Below are positions 61,855 through 64,000 of a stretch of DNA of 64,000 bases, one piece after another. This stretch comes from Bacillota bacterium (lineage in GTDB: Bacteria > Bacillota > Clostridia > Peptostreptococcales > Anaerovoracaceae), in assembly GCA_017445315.1 (NCBI GenBank), contig JAFSUI010000012.1:1-64000 (forward strand), written 5' to 3'. The notes beneath the pieces were generated by a model. The model searched no databases, was not told where the DNA came from, and saw nothing but the letters and a program-made list of their open reading frames with translations. A program made the translations under genes and the position numbers. Within the stretch, counting starts at the first letter, position 1. Each line of letters begins with the position of its first letter.

Positions 61855-63867
61855 CTATTCTCTGTAAATATATACTATATCCTCTATCGATATTCTCTCG
61901 CCGGCCTTTGGATACTGATCTACAACTACAAAGTCCATATCGTCATCAACTTCGTCCTCTGATGACTCCGGTCTTACTGCATATTTGAGTCCATAAGCTG
62001 TAAGCATTTCAACCGCTTCTTTATATGTCATTCCGGTTATGTCAGGAACATAGCTATATGCAATCTCTTCATATTCCTGCGCCTCGGCATCGGTACGCTC
62101 TACGTTCATATACGGAAGTGCTTTGACCAAGAAATCCTTTACTACCGGAATAGCAGATCCGAATCTTCCTTCCTTTGGTGCGTAGCATACTACCAAAACC
62201 GCAAGCTGCGGGTTATCTATCGGAACCAGAGAAACAAAGGACGTATTGTAATAGAGTTCGTCGTATCCAGTTTCACTATTGGCTACGACACGTTCTGCGG
62301 TTCCCGTCTTTCCACCCATTCTGTATCCGGGAATCTTTGCACTTGTTCCGCCGTAGAACTCTACCTGCTGTTCCATGATGCTTAGCATCTCATGTGCTGT
62401 TGCGGCAGATATAACTTTTCTAACTTCCTCTGTTCTATATTCAAGTACAGTCTCGCCCTTGTCATTCATCAGTCTTCTGACAAGATGCGGCTGCACGAGC
62501 ATTCCGTCATTTCCGATTGCACTTATCGCTGTTATAAGCTGTATAGGTGTTATGGCGATTCCCTGTCCAAACCCTGTGGTTGCAAGTTCTACAGGACCAT
62601 AATCTTCTTTGTCGTAAACGATGGAGCTTACCTCACCCGGAAAATCAATTCCGGTCTTACTTGTGAATCCATATAGATCAAGATATTTATAGAATCTTTC
62701 CAATCCCAGATTCTGCGCCATCTGTACGTGGATGATATTGCAGGAGTTACCTACTGCCTGCGTCAAAGTCTGCACTCCATGAACCGCATCAAGTGCGTCG
62801 TGTATCTCTGCGTCGTAAACCTCTATTGAACCTCCGCAGTAGTATTCTGTATTTGGATTTGCAAGTGCGGATTCAAGCGTTGCAGAAGACGTAATCAGCT
62901 TGAAGGTTGAGCCCGGTTCATATACGTCATTTACAATCGGGTTTCTCCAAAGATCAAAGATTACATTGAGCTGCTCCTCTTCTGTCATCTTGTCGAACTC
63001 TTCCTTTAACTGTGGGTCCGCGGGAACAGTCGCCTGGTTCGGATTAAATGTCGGGAAAACCGACATCGCGAGAATCTCTCCCGTTCTGGGATCCATTGCG
63101 ATTCCGCATATCTTATCCGCCTTACTTGTTTCTATTCCTACCGAAATCGCATCGTCAAGATAATGCTGAAGAACTTCGTCTATTGTAAGCTCTATATTTA
63201 ATCCGTCCTGTGCGTCGTAGGTTTTTGTTTCACCGAAGGCCAAAAGATTCCCAACAAGGTCCTGACCATGCACTGTTCTTCCGGCAACTCCGCTGAGGTA
63301 TTCGTTGTACTGGTATTCTATTCCGGATCTACCGATGCCATCTACGCTTACGCTACCCAATAAATTTGCGGCAGTTGTTCCGAGCGGATAAAGTCTATTG
63401 GTATATGCCGCAAGTTCAAGACCATAAATCTCGTGAGCCTTTATCTTATCTGCAACTTCCTTTGTTAGTGCGTTTGTTACTTTTATAAGAGCGTCTTCCG
63501 AGGTAAGCTTTTCAAGAATTACCTTTGCATCCATGGAAAGATCCATCGCAAGGAGACTTGAAATTTCAACCAATCTCTCCTTGTTATAGTTTTCCTTTAG
63601 TTGCGCAGGTCTTGCCCAGAGATTATAAGATGTTGTACTCGATGCAAGTATCTCTCCGTTTCTGTCATAGATTGTACCGCGCTTTGCATTAATCGGGATA
63701 TCGCTCGTCTGCTGCTCTATTGCTATTTCTTTATACTCCTCGCCTTTTACGATTTGTATCCAAGCAGTCCTAAAGCAAAGAAGCACCATCAAAAAAAGAA
63801 GTATCGCAAACACAAAAAGAACCCTCTTTTTCCCTCTGACGCTGACCTTGTTCTTTTCTTTTAACAT
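61855..63867 (-). CDS. spoVD: Class B penicillin-binding protein SpoVD/FtsI with PASTA domain
   Basis: Transpeptidase that cross-links the wall with its SEDS partner FtsW/SpoVE. The 670 residues have a short cytoplasmic end, a transmembrane helix (about 16-36), a dimerisation domain (about 55-215) and the transpeptidase domain: Ser320-x-x-Lys (GSTFKLI), SCN at 375-377 and KTG at 520-522. A single PASTA domain ends the chain (about 600-670), as in SpoVD-type proteins. The position at the head of the mur/fts cluster fits either role. The start ATG has a GGAG site. Confidence 0.92.
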   Translation of the reverse strand: MLKEKNKVSVRGKKRVLFVFAILLFLMVLLCFRTAWIQIVKGEEYKEIAIEQQTSDIPINAKRGTIYDRNGEILASSTTSYNLWARPAQLKENYNKERLVEISSLLAMDLSMDAKVILEKLTSEDALIKVTNALTKEVADKIKAHEIYGLELAAYTNRLYPLGTTAANLLGSVSVDGIGRSGIEYQYNEYLSGVAGRTVHGQDLVGNLLAFGETKTYDAQDGLNIELTIDEVLQHYLDDAISVGIETSKADKICGIAMDPRTGEILAMSVFPTFNPNQATVPADPQLKEEFDKMTEEEQLNVIFDLWRNPIVNDVYEPGSTFKLITSSATLESALANPNTEYYCGGSIEVYDAEIHDALDAVHGVQTLTQAVGNSCNIIHVQMAQNLGLERFYKYLDLYGFTSKTGIDFPGEVSSIVYDKEDYGPVELATTGFGQGIAITPIQLITAISAIGNDGMLVQPHLVRRLMNDKGETVLEYRTEEVRKVISAATAHEMLSIMEQQVEFYGGTSAKIPGYRMGGKTGTAERVVANSETGYDELYYNTSFVSLVPIDNPQLAVLVVCYAPKEGRFGSAIPVVKDFLVKALPYMNVERTDAEAQEYEEIAYSYVPDITGMTYKEAVEMLTAYGLKYAVRPESSEDEVDDDMDFVVVDQYPKAGERISIEDIVYIYRE

Positions 63868-63888
63868 GTCTGCATTATCTCCTTTATG

Positions 63889-63925
63889 AAAAAAAGCCGG
63901 GAAGCATGCTTTCGGCTGTCCGGCT
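63889..63925 (-). terminator. Terminator between the upstream partial gene and spoVD
   Basis: AGCCGG (63895-63900) pairs with CCGGCT (63920-63925) around inner pairs (GCCGAAAGC), then a run of seven T on the minus strand. It could reduce read-through into spoVD. Confidence 0.7.
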
Positions 63926-63946
63926 GAAGTCTCTTAAAAAACGGAT

Positions 63947-64000
63947 TTAGTTGTAAGCCTTCTCCTTAATCCGGAGGGCTAGATCACCGAGCGGAACATC
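63947..64000 (-). CDS. C-terminal end of a gene in the ftsL position (partial)
   Basis: Seventeen codons in frame to the window edge, reading DVPLGDLALRIKEKAYN then TAA. In the clostridial order, ftsL (a small coiled-coil divisome protein) sits between rsmH and spoVD, so this is the likely owner. The fragment is too short to confirm it. Confidence 0.35.
   Translation of the reverse strand, partial: DVPLGDLALRIKEKAYN

Overview
The window is a gene-dense chromosomal segment from an anaerobic member of the Firmicutes, most likely class Clostridia. The evidence is the division and cell-wall cluster in clostridial order (spoVD-murF-mraY-murD-ftsW-murG-ftsQ-ftsZ), cdaA-cdaR-glmM-glmS, long-form HPF, MutS2, ZapA, YhaM, an M-box riboswitch, and intrinsic terminators with U-tracts throughout. 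I cannot name the species. Most genes lie on the minus strand. No CRISPR array, prophage or rRNA gene was seen. One insertion-sequence end touches the left edge.

Layout. 1-141: outer end of an IS256-like element. 220-7721: mixed housekeeping genes (NlpC/P60 hydrolase with G5 domain, YihY membrane protein, RdgB, AEC transporter with a coupled leader ORF, an unrecognised P-loop protein, a cytoplasmic 5'-nucleotidase-like phosphoesterase, a tyrosine phosphatase). 7787-11535: phosphonate-type ABC transporter phnD-C-E-E with a leader ORF. 11690-11915: an unassigned structured RNA with its own promoter and terminator. 12050-14314: a single gene joining homoserine O-acyltransferase (MetA) to aspartate kinase. 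14506-22562: rpsT, nadE, a UPF0340 gene bracketed by short interspersed repeats, glmS, glmM, cdaR, cdaA and hpf. 22702-22893: a structured RNA upstream of hpf, best matching the raiA motif by position. 22921-30397: comFC, a stand-alone LarC N-terminal protein, recD2, yhaM, an orphan response regulator, rsmJ and an SDR oxidoreductase. 30617-30903: tRNA-Asn, tRNA-Leu and initiator tRNA-Met.

31105-32170: ECF sigma factor overlapping a membrane partner, probably an anti-sigma factor. 32220-40444: orphan PstS-like binding protein, isoaspartyl dipeptidase, threonine-aldolase-like enzyme, YfcC carrier, FAD oxidoreductase, small membrane protein and radical SAM protein. 40590-43501: M-box-controlled mgtE and a YerB-like lipoprotein. 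43553-53578: TPR protein, argS, mutS2, zapA, pheT, pheS and a TrmH-family methyltransferase. 53627-64000: ftsZ and the murein/division cluster up to a partial gene in the ftsL position.

How the genes work together. GlmS and GlmM make the amino-sugar precursor that the MurF/MraY/MurD/MurG/FtsW/SpoVD set consumes, and c-di-AMP made by CdaA under CdaR control is linked to that precursor step in related bacteria. The isoaspartyl dipeptidase, aldolase and YfcC carrier suggest peptide and amino-acid use. The items most worth follow-up are the MetA-aspartate kinase fusion, the unassigned RNA at 11690-11915, and the inverted repeat family at 15711-16530 that supplies gene stop codons.
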